From Anastrepha obliqua (Eukaryota; Arthropoda; Insecta; Diptera; Tephritidae), in assembly GCF_027943255.1 (NCBI RefSeq), contig NC_072895.1, positions 71,674,001 through 71,738,000 of the forward strand: 64,000 bases of DNA, in the 5' to 3' direction. The stretch's first letter is position 1. Every line of letters begins with the position of its first letter. Shown here piece by piece: positions 44,295-55,989 of this stretch. The notes beneath the pieces were generated by a model. That model was not told where the DNA came from and searched no databases. It saw only the letters and a list, made by a program, of their open reading frames with translations. Position numbers and translations under genes: made by a program.

Positions 44295-47085
44295 TACTGA
44301 CATAGGCCGAAAGTTTTATCTTTCAGGCTAAATATGGTGGGTGATTTTCTTTTTGGCGTAATTTAAAAACGGCTGAGATACTAAAATCCTGGCGTACTGG
44401 GGTTAGCATCTGTAGTACCCACCGATAGACTTGGCAATTTCTATGATCTTATCAATATTTTCAATGACTTCCCGGCCTGAGTGAGCCAATTTTTTTTGAC
44501 ATGTTTCTAATTTTACTTTACAAAAGTGTAACAAAACAAAACAAAACTTCCAAAGTGTTTTTTAAGCATACGATGGAATTTAAGTCCTGGCCTATTGTAA
44601 CCCAATGCGCTGTATACCCGATGAAATATGACTTACTAAATCATCAAGTGAAAAGGATTTAAAATTGTTTACTTCCCCCACGAATCCTCGAACAGCCACA
44701 GGATTAATTTTTAACTTAAAATTGTTCCACTTAGCAATACTAGCGTTTATTTTAAATGTACCAATGAAGTAAACGGATTTTGAAATAAATTTAATTACTC
44801 ATCATGCACACTCACATGTGAAAACCCATGTCTATGTACCAATACACTCAATCATAGGTGTACCATACATACCTATATGCTAATATCTGCATCTGCAATT
44901 AATGACTTCAGCCAGTCTGCCATCAACAGCCGCGGCATTCTAAAAAAGTAAGCAGGTGTGGTAAGAAGAGCACACAGCAATTGAACGTCATCATTTCTTT
45001 CTCACAGACAAAGTCGAGTGCATTTTGTCTCCTTGAAGTGTGTTTGCCAATTGGTGCACAGCAATCCTTAGCTGCTATTGACATTAATGACATTTACCAG
45101 CTGATTTTATTGTTTGCTTTGAAGCATCTGCAACCTTTCAGGCGCACTCGCCGTTGTTGCTCATTATGCAGTCCATGGCACCACGGGCGCAGTAGAAGCA
45201 ATAGCAGCACTTCTAAATGCCTCCTGCATGTCATTTGCCGTTACGCTGTGTTGAACTTTTAGCAAGCACTGTTGTTTTAATCTTACTTGAAATACATTTT
45301 TTGTCTATTTTTGCTGGCAGTTTTTTTATGTATTGTTTTTTTTTATATTCTTTTTGCTGCTTCCTTGCTTCGTCGCTTCTTATTGAATTTTTGCTACATT
45401 AGTTAATGAAAGTGACTCTTCGCTAAAGTAATTAACTTAATTGCAATGGATTAATTTATGCATGTTGTTTTAACTATAGTAGTTGTAGTTATCATTACTG
45501 TTATTGTTGTTGCAGTCACATTTTCCTCAGAACACTTTGCTGGCGGCAGTGCTTGCATAAAAGCGTCGCACAAAATTAGATTTTAATTAAGTTGAAGGCA
45601 GCGAACAAAAAAAAATGTACTTACGAGCAAAGTCAGAAGAAGATAAAAACGAAAAAGCAAGCAGAACCAGAGGAATAGTTCTTGTGGAAGTTATTCCTTT
45701 GGCGAGCGTTTCGTCTGATTACGTGCGTGCATGAATGAGTGAATTACTGAATACGAGCCAGGCTAAATAAATGAGGCGGCAAATGAATGTATTTAACCAC
45801 ATTTGCCAGAAATTGTGTCAGTGATGTAAATACTTGATGTGAATTTAAGGGAAATGACTGATCAATTATGAGAATTCTTTGAGGCCGTTTTCCCTGTAAA
45901 AATGTGTATATTGACTCACTTTGCCACTTACTTTGATTGTACTAGTAACGAATAAGGCTAGATGGGTTAGGTGCGGAGGTGCTAAATAACGCAATTCTGT
46001 TTGACCATTTGATTGGGGGCCTAATTAATGTAAAGCCAAGACTGAGGCTAAAAAATGTTAGTTTTTATTCATTTTGTTGGTCATTACTTAGAAGCCGTCA
46101 ACTCTGTTTAACCCTTCTGCATGGTTAAGTAAAACGCAAACAATTCTGCTAAGCTCACAAAATTACCACTCATATATTTTAGTTCGAAGATTAGAAGATA
46201 TGATTTTAAAAATAATAAATTCATACTTTTGTGGACGAAAGTTTTTCGATGATTTCCAGTTGAACAAATAGCGCATGGTACTCTTCAGCTCGCTTTATGT
46301 TTACGGGGAAGTTTAGCTGTGCATGTGTTGAGTTGCTCGGACTCGACTGAACCGCATGCGCCTATGCGCACGATCTGGGAATACGCATAGCTTAAGCGCG
46401 AGAGCTAATCCATGATCTTTTAAGTAAAGTCTTCGCTTATATATATATTTCGGATGAATTCCAATCACAAACAAAACCATTATAATATAAAGATGGCATT
46501 CGTTGCAGGGACCATCAAAAAAAGTTAAATTATATTTATGTTTCAAATTGCAGTAGCATTTATGAAAAATGAGAAAAAAGGTTTTTTTCTTTGTTTAAAT
46601 ATATATTTTTATAATGCTTGCCATTTTCAAGATACACGCCATTTTATATTAAAAAGTTCACGGAATGACCTAAGTGTACCGGTCAACCAACAATTTTATT
46701 GCAATCACAAAACGATTGCAATCTGCCGTGTTCTGAGCGGTTTTCTGTCGAAATCTGTCATGCAAGCATCGACAATCGAAGCTAAAGTTTCAACGTTCGT
46801 TGTTAACATGTTTCTAACTTGCAACACCGAAGCAAATAAGAGTTACTCGTACGCCAAAAGCGGACAATAAACAACAAGCAAAACACGAGAAACAACTAAA
46901 GGAAACAATAAACAGCGCACTCTTTGATACTCGTATATATATTAACTCGTTATTCAAAAGTGGCCGCAGGAGATTGGAAAGTGCACTAACTCAACATTTA
47001 GTTAAATTTAATTGATGTAACAAATCTTCACTTTCCAGGCCTATATTTCTTTACTATTTATTAAAGACAGAACTTGCGTTCTGCT
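44295..47085. other. No recognisable gene
   Basis: AT-rich. The frames at 44981-45402 and 46538-46870 are AT/TTG-rich and match nothing known. No repeats with visible partners in the window. Confidence 0.45.
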
Positions 47086-47089
47086 ACCC

Positions 47090-47760
47090 GGCCATAACGA
47101 GGTGAGAATAGCGTCAACGCGGCTAACGAATACCAAATCCGCGGGAGCTGACGGCCTGCCGACTAAGAAATTGAAACATGGAGGCGAGGAGGATGTACAA
47201 TGTGATTGGAATATAAGTGTGCTCTGCCCAATCCATAAAAAGGGATCCTGCAATCTGTGCCAATTACCGTGGAATTTGTTTTCTAACTCTCAGTGTGGCT
47301 TTGAACCTAGAAAATCGACAATGACCATATATTCAGAATAAGCCAAGTCTTGGAAAAGACCAACGAAAGAACAATCGACAATTACCTGTAGTACGCGAGG
47401 TCCGAATTTGTTATCCGCGCAAAACTAATACGGCTGTGCACAATAACGCTGCCCAATACCAGCAGCGCCATCAGAAATGGGAAGGTCCTTTTCGAGCCGT
47501 TTGGTACTTATACAGAATGACTCGCTACTGTGTGACTTCTTTAAGCTGTTGTTGGAAAAGATCGTGCGAGTCACAGAATTTAATCGCTCAGGCACAATTT
47601 ATTATAAGAGCGCACAATTGCTTGCGTATGCTGATGATATTGTATTATCGGCCTTAACAACCGCGCTGTTAGTTCTGCCTTCTCCAAACTGGATAAAGAG
47701 GCAAAGCGAATGGGTCTAGTGGTGAACTAGGAAAAAGTGAAATACCCTCTGTCATCAAAC
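47090..47760 (+). pseudogene. LINE reverse transcriptase fragment (RTE-like)
   Basis: NTKSAGADGLPTKKLKHGG, DWNISVLCPIHKKGSC and QCGFEPRKSTM are the fingers region; ISQVLEKTNERTID and YARSEFVIRAK follow in other frames. Then LCDFFKLLLEKIVRVTEFN and LLAYADDIVLSAL contain the catalytic YADD, and LDKEAKRMGLVVN closes the palm. Four or more frameshifts. It corresponds to the part of the protein upstream of the fragments at 35377-35860 and 19400-19610. No 3' end is present here. Confidence 0.8.
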
Positions 47761-47764
47761 AAAC

Positions 47765-48060
47765 TTACAAACATACTTGAATTTAAAAAAAAAGAAGCTC
47801 TTTTCCAAAAACTCTTGTTTGTGTGTGTAGCTGCTGTGTGTAAAACTCCACTTATCGCGATAAGCCGCAATAATCGAAGACATAGAGTCGCTCTAGCGTA
47901 ATGTGATGGGAAACAGAAGTAATGGGGTACACAAAAACCCCTCACAAAATGATGGTACATCAATATTTTTACCAGTTTTGGCTATTTTTTAACGTTTTTT
48001 TTTTTATTTGTACTAATATATTTTTTTATAAAAGTATAGCTCACCACCAAAAAACGCCAT
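47765..48060. other. Short unassigned spacer
   Basis: AT-rich DNA between an RT fragment and the left end of a mariner. No feature recognised. Confidence 0.4.
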
Positions 48061-48065
48061 ATATA

Positions 48066-49313
48066 AGGTTGTCAAAAAAGTCTTGCGGTATTTTTATTGA
48101 ATTTTCAATTGTTCATAAAATTGGTTATAATAATGCGATTTAAGTCAAATATGCGCCGTTTTGTTCGATGACGAGTTCCCAACGAGATGCCAACTTCATA
48201 ATGCCCCTCTTATAGAAGCTCGCTTCCCTATTGTCAAAAAACTCGGAGAGCCAAATTTCACAGGACTCTCTTGAGGACAACTTCCGACTACCAAGCTCGT
48301 TCGCCATGGACAGAAATAGGTGGTAATCACTTGGTGCGAGATCCGGACTATACGGTGGATGCAAAAGAACCTCCCATCCGAGCTCCCGGAGCTTCTGGCG
48401 CGTCACCAAAGACAATTCGGCCTCTGTTGATCAAAGATGGCCTCTTCTGCATGAGTGCTGCATTCAAGTGGTCCAGTTGTTGGCAGTACAGGTCCGAATT
48501 GAGCGTTTGGCCATAGGGGAGCAGCTCATAGTGGATGATTCCCTGCCAATCCCACCAAACACACAGAAGAACCTTCCTGGCCGTCAATCCAAGCTTGGCT
48601 ACCGTCTGGGCAGCTTCACCGCTTTTCGACCATGACCGTTTGGGCTTCACGTTGTCGTAAGTGACCCACTTTTCATCGCCAGTCACCATCCGCTTCAAAA
48701 ACGGGTCGATTTTGTTGCGATTCAAAAGCGATTCGCATGCATCCATACGGGCAAAAATGTTTTTTTGCGTCAAGTCGTGTGGCAGCCATACATCGAGCTT
48801 CTTTTTGAATCCAAGCTTCTTCAAATGGTTTATAACGGTTTGATGACTCATGCCCAGCTCTTGGCCGATGCTACGGCTACCACTATGCCGGTCTCTTTCG
48901 ATCAATTCAGCGATTTTATCGCAATTTTTGACGACAGACCTTCCGGACCGTGGCGCATCTTCGATCACCTCTGCCCCAGAACGAAAACGTTGAAACCATC
49001 GTTGTGCGGTGGAAATGGAAATTGTATTGGGTCCATAAACTGCACAAATTTTATTGGCAGCATGAGATGCATTTTTGCCTTTATCGTAGTAGTACTGTAA
49101 AATATGCCGTATTTTCTCTTTATTTTGCTCCATGTTTGCGACGCTATAACTCACGAACGACTAAAAGCAAACAACAATTAATCAAACACGTGTTAGCACG
49201 TGAAAAGAGCTTTCCAAAAAGCTCTAGCGTGAACCGATGCGACGAATACTACTAGAACTACGCGCTTGCAAAGACAAGCTTACGGAAATACCGCAAGACT
49301 TTTTGGCCAACCT
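48066..49313 (-). mobile_element. Full-length mariner transposon with TIRs
   Basis: 1248 bp between TA dinucleotides (48064-48065 and 49314-49315). Ends are inverted repeats: AGGTTGTCAAAAAAGTCTTG on the left and, reversed, AGGTTGGCCAAAAAGTCTTG on the right, continuing CGGTATTT. One transposase gene fills the interior. The TIR is unlike that of the mariner at 12106, so this is a second mariner lineage. Confidence 0.95.
48140..49133 (-). pseudogene. Mariner transposase with second catalytic Asp deleted
   Basis: MEQNKEKIRHILQYYYDKGK opens a frame that runs to about residue 240. It includes the helix-turn-helix pair (RDRHSGSRSIGQELGMSHQT) and WLPHDLT. TGDEKWVTYDN is the first catalytic Asp, followed by LLCVWWDWQGIIHYELLPYG. 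At 48415 the sequence RGRIVF runs into the text that encodes SLVTRQKLRELGWEVLLHP in another frame. The 'HQDNARPHTS'-like segment expected between them is absent, so about 35 bp have been lost and the frame is shifted. The third motif, YSPDLAPSDYHLF, and the C-terminus up to the TAA at 48140 are intact. Apart from this lesion the gene is uninterrupted, implying recent inactivation. The start was chosen at the ATG before EQNKEK. Confidence 0.93.
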
Positions 49314-49689
49314 TATATAAGTAAATTCAAATTTAAAACTTCATAAACAAACTAGAAAAATTCCATACAAGAAACAGAAGAAAATGTCGTGCATCCGTTA
49401 TATAAAGTAAATGAGCCACACCGCCAAGGAAAAAATTATAATAAATCAACAGGATTTTTAAGCAATTTCAAACTTACATTTTATGAGTATTATGAAAGAA
49501 TTTAATGGAGTATAATACTGGCTACCAGAAATTTATCTAGAGATTCTAAATAAAACCGTGGGATTGGAAAGAAAAGCTAAGTTCCACAGCTCTAATTTTA
49601 ATATAAATATTGAAACACTTTAATAAAAAAAATTATGAACATTAAAAAAAATAGTCAAAACTTGTCAAAATGTTAGTGTGTATATATAT

Positions 49690-49892
49690 TGGTTTTAAGC
49701 TGACTCCGTACCTCAAATATTTTTTGTAGGAAGCTTTTAATGCAGAAGTACATACATTCGGATTTCATTGGCTGCCAACATATGTTCGCTACTAAAACCA
49801 CTTTTTCTATCAATTGGTGTTTCATGCCCGGAGATTCGAACCTGGGCACTTCTGAATGGTAGTGACGCACCAACCCATATGACTACGCCGTC
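49690..49892 (-). mobile_element. SINE, copy H (diverged)
   Basis: On the minus strand: GGCGTAGTCATATGGGTTGG (A-box region), TGCGTCACTACCATTCAGAA, CCCAGGTTCGAATCTCCGGG (good B-box), then an altered linker and a core reduced to fragments, ending GGTACGGAGTCAGCTT. A head-preserved, core-degraded member. Confidence 0.75.
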
Positions 49893-49894
49893 TA

Positions 49895-51187
49895 AACTCT
49901 GATATGCAGTGCTGAACATTTTTCTTCGATGTTCTTCCAAGTCTAAAGCACCTATACCAATAATTGCACAAAAAATGCCACCCAACTAACTTCATCCCTT
50001 ACTTTCAAAAATTTGCATACTTAATATTAATTACGTAAATTCGTACAAAGGATTCGAAAGAGTACAAGATTTTAATTTCCGTTCTTCTATAACTTCCAGA
50101 GCAATATCATTGGTTCACTTCTCCTTACAAAATCAGAGCCAAATATAAAAAAATCAGAATACAAATTTGCCACTATTCACAAAAGCACAGCCAAGCAATT
50201 GAAAAGCATTGCAAGACATTCATGGCCATTTCAAGCGAGAATTGTCTGACCCCGCTAAGGCCCTTTCATACACGTCATTCTTTTCTCTGCTCATGGCTCA
50301 TTCTTAACTTTTCTTTAAGTATTTATGTGTGTGTGTGCGAGTGTTCTGCAATTTTATGCCATTTGCCGTTTGCAATTTGTAAGCCATTTTAATTTCCTCG
50401 CTTTTTCCGCTTAGCGGCCAGATTTCAATCCAACTCGCCACAATTGATTTATGTATGCATGCTTGACGAGGCTGCTGCTGTTGGTGTTGCTGTTGCTACT
50501 ACCGACAAATTTATTTATTTTACAAGCAGCAGCAAGTTGTGCGCTAGCTTGTTGGCGGGCAGTCGGTCAATGCAGAGTTGGCAACGGCGGTGTGGTGATT
50601 ATTGCTCTTCGCTGGGTAATTAATTTTAAGTATATTTCTTGGTAGCTTTTGAATCTGTTCACCAACTGTGTGGCTTGTTAGTCGGTCAATGAGCACAAGC
50701 GTTTTGTAGAGCTGGAAGTGCAATGGTCTACTACATACTTTCATTTAATTTGTTTTTTCTCTCTCATTTTGTTAAAATGAGCAACGGATGGGCATTCATA
50801 ATTATGCGCTGCAAGTATAAAGACGAGGAGTATAACTAGTATGAGAATCACTCAGTCGATAAATCAATCAATTAATTAATTTGTGAATATATAATGAATG
50901 AAATCGGTATCATGTAAAGGATTTGTGCTGAGATTGGAGAGAAAAGCAATTTAATGTGTAAATTTATTTCGAAAAAAAGGAAATTCAAGAAAAATAAAAA
51001 AAATGTATAGAATGTAATTAGCAAATTAGAAATATTAAGATTATATGCTGCGACATATTTTAAATAAAAACCGAAGTCATGCTATAAATTTAGTTCAAAG
51101 TTCTTAATTTAAAATTTTAAGCGCTGATAAGAAATGTATAATTATTGAAGAAATGAGACTAGGTGTAAGACAGGCTTTATTTTTAAG
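49895..51187. other. No recognisable gene
   Basis: AT-rich with a short GTT/GCT trinucleotide patch at about 50470-50500 that makes a Leu-rich spurious frame. Nothing else. Confidence 0.5.
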
Positions 51188-51191
51188 TTAA

Positions 51192-53750
51192 CCTTTAACT
51201 TGCGACGTGGTAGTAAATTTTACACTCTCTTTTTTTTTTGCTCTCTTAACTGCTCTCTCTTTCAATTTTATAACCTCATATTCTCAGTACCCTCATAGTT
51301 TAGCACCCTTTTATTATCAGTGTTATCACGCTTATCGGAAGGAAGAGTAACGCGGAGAAATTAGACCGTCGGTGTAAAATTTACCACACGTTGTCGTAAG
51401 TGTAATATTTGCATGGACAATTTTTTACTACCACATCTTAGTTAAAGTAAGTAATTCATAGAAAAAAATTACTACACCTCTACGTTAGCGTTATATTTTA
51501 ATTAAAAAAATGTTTACCATTAGTCTTTTTATAAATTAGCTGTTCACATTTTAGTATTTTCTTAGGTAAACTTCCAATTATAAGTAAATAATGGCAAGTT
51601 CAAAAAATATGACCACAGAATTACCAGACTATTAATGGAAGATGATGAGGTTTACGATGACGAAATTTATGATGATGAAAGCTAATTTGGTGACGAGGTC
51701 GTCGATACAAATTTTTGCCCTGAAATATGCAGTGATGGTGACTCAAACTCAGAAACGGATAACGATGAAGAAATGGGAACATCTTTTACAGAAGAAGTCG
51801 ACAATTTGTATCTGAAGGTGCTTTTTACGGAAAAAATCGTTTTAAATGGTCGGCACAAGAACCCCAGCGTTTTAGTAGGACTCCCTTGCATAATATCATA
51901 AGAATACCAACTTCAGTGGGTGCTTCACATAGCCAAGATGAGCCCGAAAATGTTTTCCAATATTGGTCTCGGATTTTTGATGAAGATATCGAGAATATAA
52001 TCATTGAACACACCAACCGTAAATTAGCAGCAAAATTTGAGTCTACGAATGCAATTGAAGCGAAACTTTTGGATAAAATTGAATTGAGGGCATTTTTAGG
52101 TCTATTACTTTATTCTGCTGTTTTTAAATCTAATAGAGAATCCACAGAACTTATTTTTGCAACTGATGGAACAGGCAGAGACATATTCAGGACTTCTATG
52201 TCTAGGCTTCGATGTCTCACCATACTTTCGTGCTTACGGCTTTGATAATTCTTCTAATCGAAAAGAAAGGCTGTCACACGACCCACTAGCAGCAATTTCA
52301 GAACTTTTCTATAAATTTATTGAGAATTGTAAAAAGAATTACTCCATTGGCACTCACGTTTATATCGACAAAATGTTAGTGAAATTTCGAGGCAGATGTA
52401 AATTTAAAGTTTATATGCCACAGAAACCCGCAAAATACGGTATAAAAATAATGCCTTTAATAGATGCTCGCACACACTATCTTTCAAATGCCTACATTTA
52501 TTATGGAAAAAACTCAGATGGTATAAACCTTACAAATTCCGAAAAAAAACTTGCAGTGTCTACTCAATCGGTATTAAGATTATGCAATTCTATAGATGGA
52601 AGTAACAGAAATATAACAGCAGACAATTAGTTCTCATCAATTCAATTAGTAAACATATTAAAAGAACGAAAATTAACTTATTTGTGTACTCTAAGAAAAA
52701 ATAAAAAAGAAATTCCTGCAGAATTTTTACCAAACAAAAGTAGACCAGTCGAAAGTTCTATGTATGGGTTTACAAAAGATATTACACTTTCATCTTATGT
52801 TCCAAGAAAAAATCGTTCAGTGATTTTAGTTTCTTCGATGCATCATCACAAAGCAATTGATCCAATAACAAATAAGCCAGAAATGATTGCCGATTACAAC
52901 AACACGAAAGGTGGAGTCGATGAGCTCGATAAGAAGTGTTCTATTTACTCGAGTAGTCGTCGTACACAACGTTGGCCTTTATGTAGCTGTATTTTACAGG
53001 CTGGTAGATATAAGTGCAGTTAATGCATATATTTTGAATCAATCTTCTCGTAATTTCCGTGAAATTTCTAGAGACAATTTTTTAAAAGATCTTGCTAGAA
53101 ACTTGATTGTTCCACATTTACAAAGACGAGAACACCAAAAAAGGATAACTCGCTCTTTACGGGATATTAGCCGGAGCCTGTAATTGCATTAAAGGGAAAA
53201 CCTAAGTCGAGCAAACTATGTTACATTTGTCCTAATAAATTAAAAAGAAAAACAACACACACGTGCCTAGAATGTAAAAAACCAATGTGTATGGGTTATA
53301 GCAAACGCTTGTGTATTAACTGTACTAATACTGAATATGACGAGTGACATAAAAATTTAACCAATATAGTCATTGTTATTTCTTTTGAGTATTGAAGACT
53401 CGAAGCGTGTATTATTTTATAAAAATGTTTATATATTGGGCTGTGAAAAAATGCCATTTAATTTATCCTTACGGTTTTTTTACTTTTTTATAAACTTTTT
53501 AAGAGTGCCTCTATATTTTCGTTGTGTAAAACAGGCTGTTGAAATTAAATAAATATTTTTTACTGAACAACAAAAAATTTTGTATTTTTCTTTTTAATTA
53601 CAGTAAGCTGAAATTAATTTAAATCGGCCTATATAGTTATTTAGCGATTTTAATATAAAAATTTATATTTTATTAAAATAAATAAAATGGTGTAAAATTT
53701 ACTACCACCTCTACATATGCGTTGAAAAATTTCATCTCATCAGTTGAAGG
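51192..53750 (+). mobile_element. piggyBac-like transposon flanked by TTAA
   Basis: 2559 bp between TTAA at 51188-51191 and 53751-53754, the target specificity of piggyBac. The extreme ends are short inverted repeats (CCTTTAACT left; CCTTCAACT right, reversed). A 19-bp subterminal repeat, GTGGTAGTAAATTTTACAC, occurs near the left end (51208) and inverted near the right end (53689-53707), at unequal distances from the tips, as in the original piggyBac. Partial extra copies lie at 51371-51390 and 51424-51434. One decayed transposase gene is inside. Confidence 0.95.
51591..53347 (+). pseudogene. piggyBac-like transposase pseudogene
   Basis: About 585 codons, the usual length. The acidic N-terminus (MEDDEVYDDEIYDDE) is frameshifted against the ATG at 51591. 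The DDE core has HNIIRIPTSVGA and IELRAFLGLLLYSAVFKSNR, then in a second frame YIDKMLVKFRGRCKFKVYMP (first catalytic Asp), QKPAKYGIKIMPLIDA and NRNITADN (second). A TAG at 52628-52630 then stands where Trp is expected. Next come ILKERKLTYLCTLRKNKKEI, and DYNNTKGGVDELDKK (third). A frameshift near 52985 leads to REISRDNFLKDLARNL. The cysteine-rich C-terminal domain, CYICPNKLKRKTTHTC then CLECKKPMC and CINC, is intact at 53218-53320. Inactive, but every domain is still recognisable. Confidence 0.95.
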
Positions 53751-53754
53751 TTAA

Positions 53755-55265
53755 AACTTTTCCCTGAGTTCTTTTTCAAATTAGCGGTGTATTTTAAGGA
53801 AATCAGTAGATTATATTGCTTTATTTTACAAATAGGCGAGGTTAGAAAATTAAACAGTCGTTTGTGGCACCATTATGCAGGTTTACCGAGAAATGCTTTT
53901 TCATGACATGACAAAAATGTGTGTGGAAAATTTTCTGCAAATTGATTATTTGTCCTTGCTATTATCGGGGTCGCTCCGTGCTAATACAAAATTTACAAAT
54001 GCTACTAATATCCATCACTGAGCGCTTCTTAAGCCGTTAGGTGTTAAGTGAAATCTCAAACATCTTTAGAATACAGAGCAGCTGTTCGAGACACACGGAG
54101 ATGATTGCATTTCATCACTGCTAGAGACTTTTTTTAGCTTTCAATCGATCTGATGGCAATAAAGGGCGTTACTTTGGTATAGTGTTACCAGTCTGTTGCC
54201 CCCAATCTTTTGGTACTATTTGATATCAAAATATGGTGTATTCAGTAGAGATAGACTACCATCTTGGCAGCTTATGAATGATAACATTACGTACTAAAAC
54301 AAAAAACTAAAAACTTCTAAAACAGTTTTATGATTTCTTGTGATAATTTTTGCTTCAAGAGGAACTTGTGAAACACAACTACACCAGTTTTTGTCAAATG
54401 AGATGATTGTTTCTATTAAAAAGGCACATAGAATTACTTTTAAAATGTAAAGAAATTGGCAAGCAAAACAGTGCACATTTGAAATAAATCTGATATTTCT
54501 AGTGAAAATAGAAAGTGAAATCAAACCTTTCGCGGCATCACCTTGGGCTTTGATTGCCACTTGGCTATCAGATTAAATGCTGATCCCTTCAGATTTGGCG
54601 GCTGCCCAACGACTGGTTTCTTGATGGTAACTGCATTACTAGTAAAACACTGAAGTGGTTCGGAGCCGCAAATTGGAACTTGAAGTGGAGTTTCACCTTT
54701 CAAACTATTTATAAAAATATTCACTGACCTTATTTCCAACCCACCTAAGCCTCTCTTAAGGCGCCGCGGGTGAAGATGGATCCGCTCTGACCTAAGTCGT
54801 TCAGTCACTTACCGCTGATTTTTTGTTAATGCACACTGAGCAAATGATAGCCAAAGTCGATGACAACCGTCTGACCACTCACTGTGATGATGGTGGCATT
54901 TTGAGTTAAGCGCTTAAACGCCAAGTACCGAAGCACCGCGATGGCAAGCTTAACAATTTTATTGGTAGTTGCCAAAATAACAATCAGCTGTTTGACAATT
55001 GGCATTTGATAGTCAGGCGCGAATTTTAAGCTTGAAATATCCAAAAGGGAAGAATAAAAGGTAAGTTATTTTAACGATCAAAAGTTATTATTCTATCATA
55101 TTTTCTTCCAGTGGAAGAAACGAAACTAATTTACCAGTGATTCAGTTGGTGCGATAGTACATACCAAACTAACAAAAATAAGTCAAACAGATTGTTCAAG
55201 CAAAACACATTTGCCGAACTGCCAACTAGCAAACGGTTGAAGTAACGGAATTGGAGTGAGTGCAC
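53755..55265. other. Mostly unassigned; two small minus-strand frames
   Basis: Two minus-strand frames look less AT-driven than background. One (55044-54826) is MDISSLKFAPDYQMPIVKQL followed by a Leu/Ile/Val-rich stretch, ending GYHLLSVH. The other (54808-54521) is a Lys/Pro-rich 95-codon frame without an ATG. A donor-like GGTAAGTGA lies between them on that strand, but the upper frame ends in TAA before it. On the opposite strand GTAAGT (55061) and TTTTCTTCCAG (55111) would make a 51-bp intron. I cannot assemble a gene from either. Confidence 0.3.
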
Positions 55266-55266
55266 C

Positions 55267-55267
<1 letters not shown>

Positions 55268-55301
<34 letters not shown>

Positions 55302-55564
55302 TGGCGCGTACACCCTCTTTTGGTGTTTGGCCGAGCTTCTCCTCCTATTTGTGGAGGGATCTGCAGTTTCAAGCCGATTCCGAACGGCAGAAATTTTTTA
55401 TGAGGAGCTTTATCATGGAAATACAGTCGGAGGTTTGCCATTGTCTGCCGAGAGGCGACCGCTATTAGAAAAATGTTTTTCTTAATTTTGATCTTTCACC
55501 GAGATTCGAACCAACGTTCTCTCTCTGAATTCCGAATGGTAATCACGCACCGATTGGCGGCCGC
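55268..55564 (-). mobile_element. SINE, copy D
   Basis: Minus-strand copy with 5' end GCGGCCGCCAATCGGTGCGT at 55564. About 18 bp covering the A-box have been deleted. The B-box GGTTCGAATCTC is intact, the core is complete with small changes, and the 3' stem-loop is close to consensus (ACACC-AAAAGA-GGGTGT). The tail is a long (TA)n run at 55269-55298. Confidence 0.92.
55269..55298. repeat. (TA)n run at the SINE 3' end
   Basis: About 15 TA units directly after the SINE's CGCGCCAAT end. Copies B and C also end in TA runs, so this is likely the SINE tail expanded by slippage rather than an independent microsatellite. Confidence 0.85.
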
Positions 55565-55989
55565 TAATTATACCTATGTATTACACCTATTATATAACCA
55601 TTGGAGAAGAAGGTCATTTCTCACTGTTTTATATCACCGAGAGATAATCTTCTTGAACAAAATTAAGCAGTCAACTGTAAAAATTCAAAAACAAGCGAGA
55701 CCGAAGTTTGAGGTGATGCGGTTCCGAGCCAATACTAATTTTAGGAACGCTACTTATGAAAGAAAATCGTATGTGTTTGGATAGGTTAGCCCTCACATAA
55801 ACGCAATGCGTTGATAGTGTTACCGGAAGCATTTGAACCTTGTTTTTGCTGTCAATAAAATTTGAAGGTGGGCATACTCTATTTAATATAATTTAGCTGT
55901 AGATGGTCTAAGCGAAAATTAATTGCTCATATATTGGCATCTGCCTATTATCTGTATTTGGTCCGTACATCCTATATTATAAGTTTGGG

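Noticed and set aside
48661..49255. Plus-strand frames of 60 to 111 codons
   Set aside because: Antisense shadows of the mariner transposase at 48140-49133.
55061..55111. 51-bp plus-strand intron (GTAAGT ... TTTTCTTCCAG)
   Set aside because: Splice signals are good, but the flanking plus-strand frames are short and closed by stops. No exon chain could be built.
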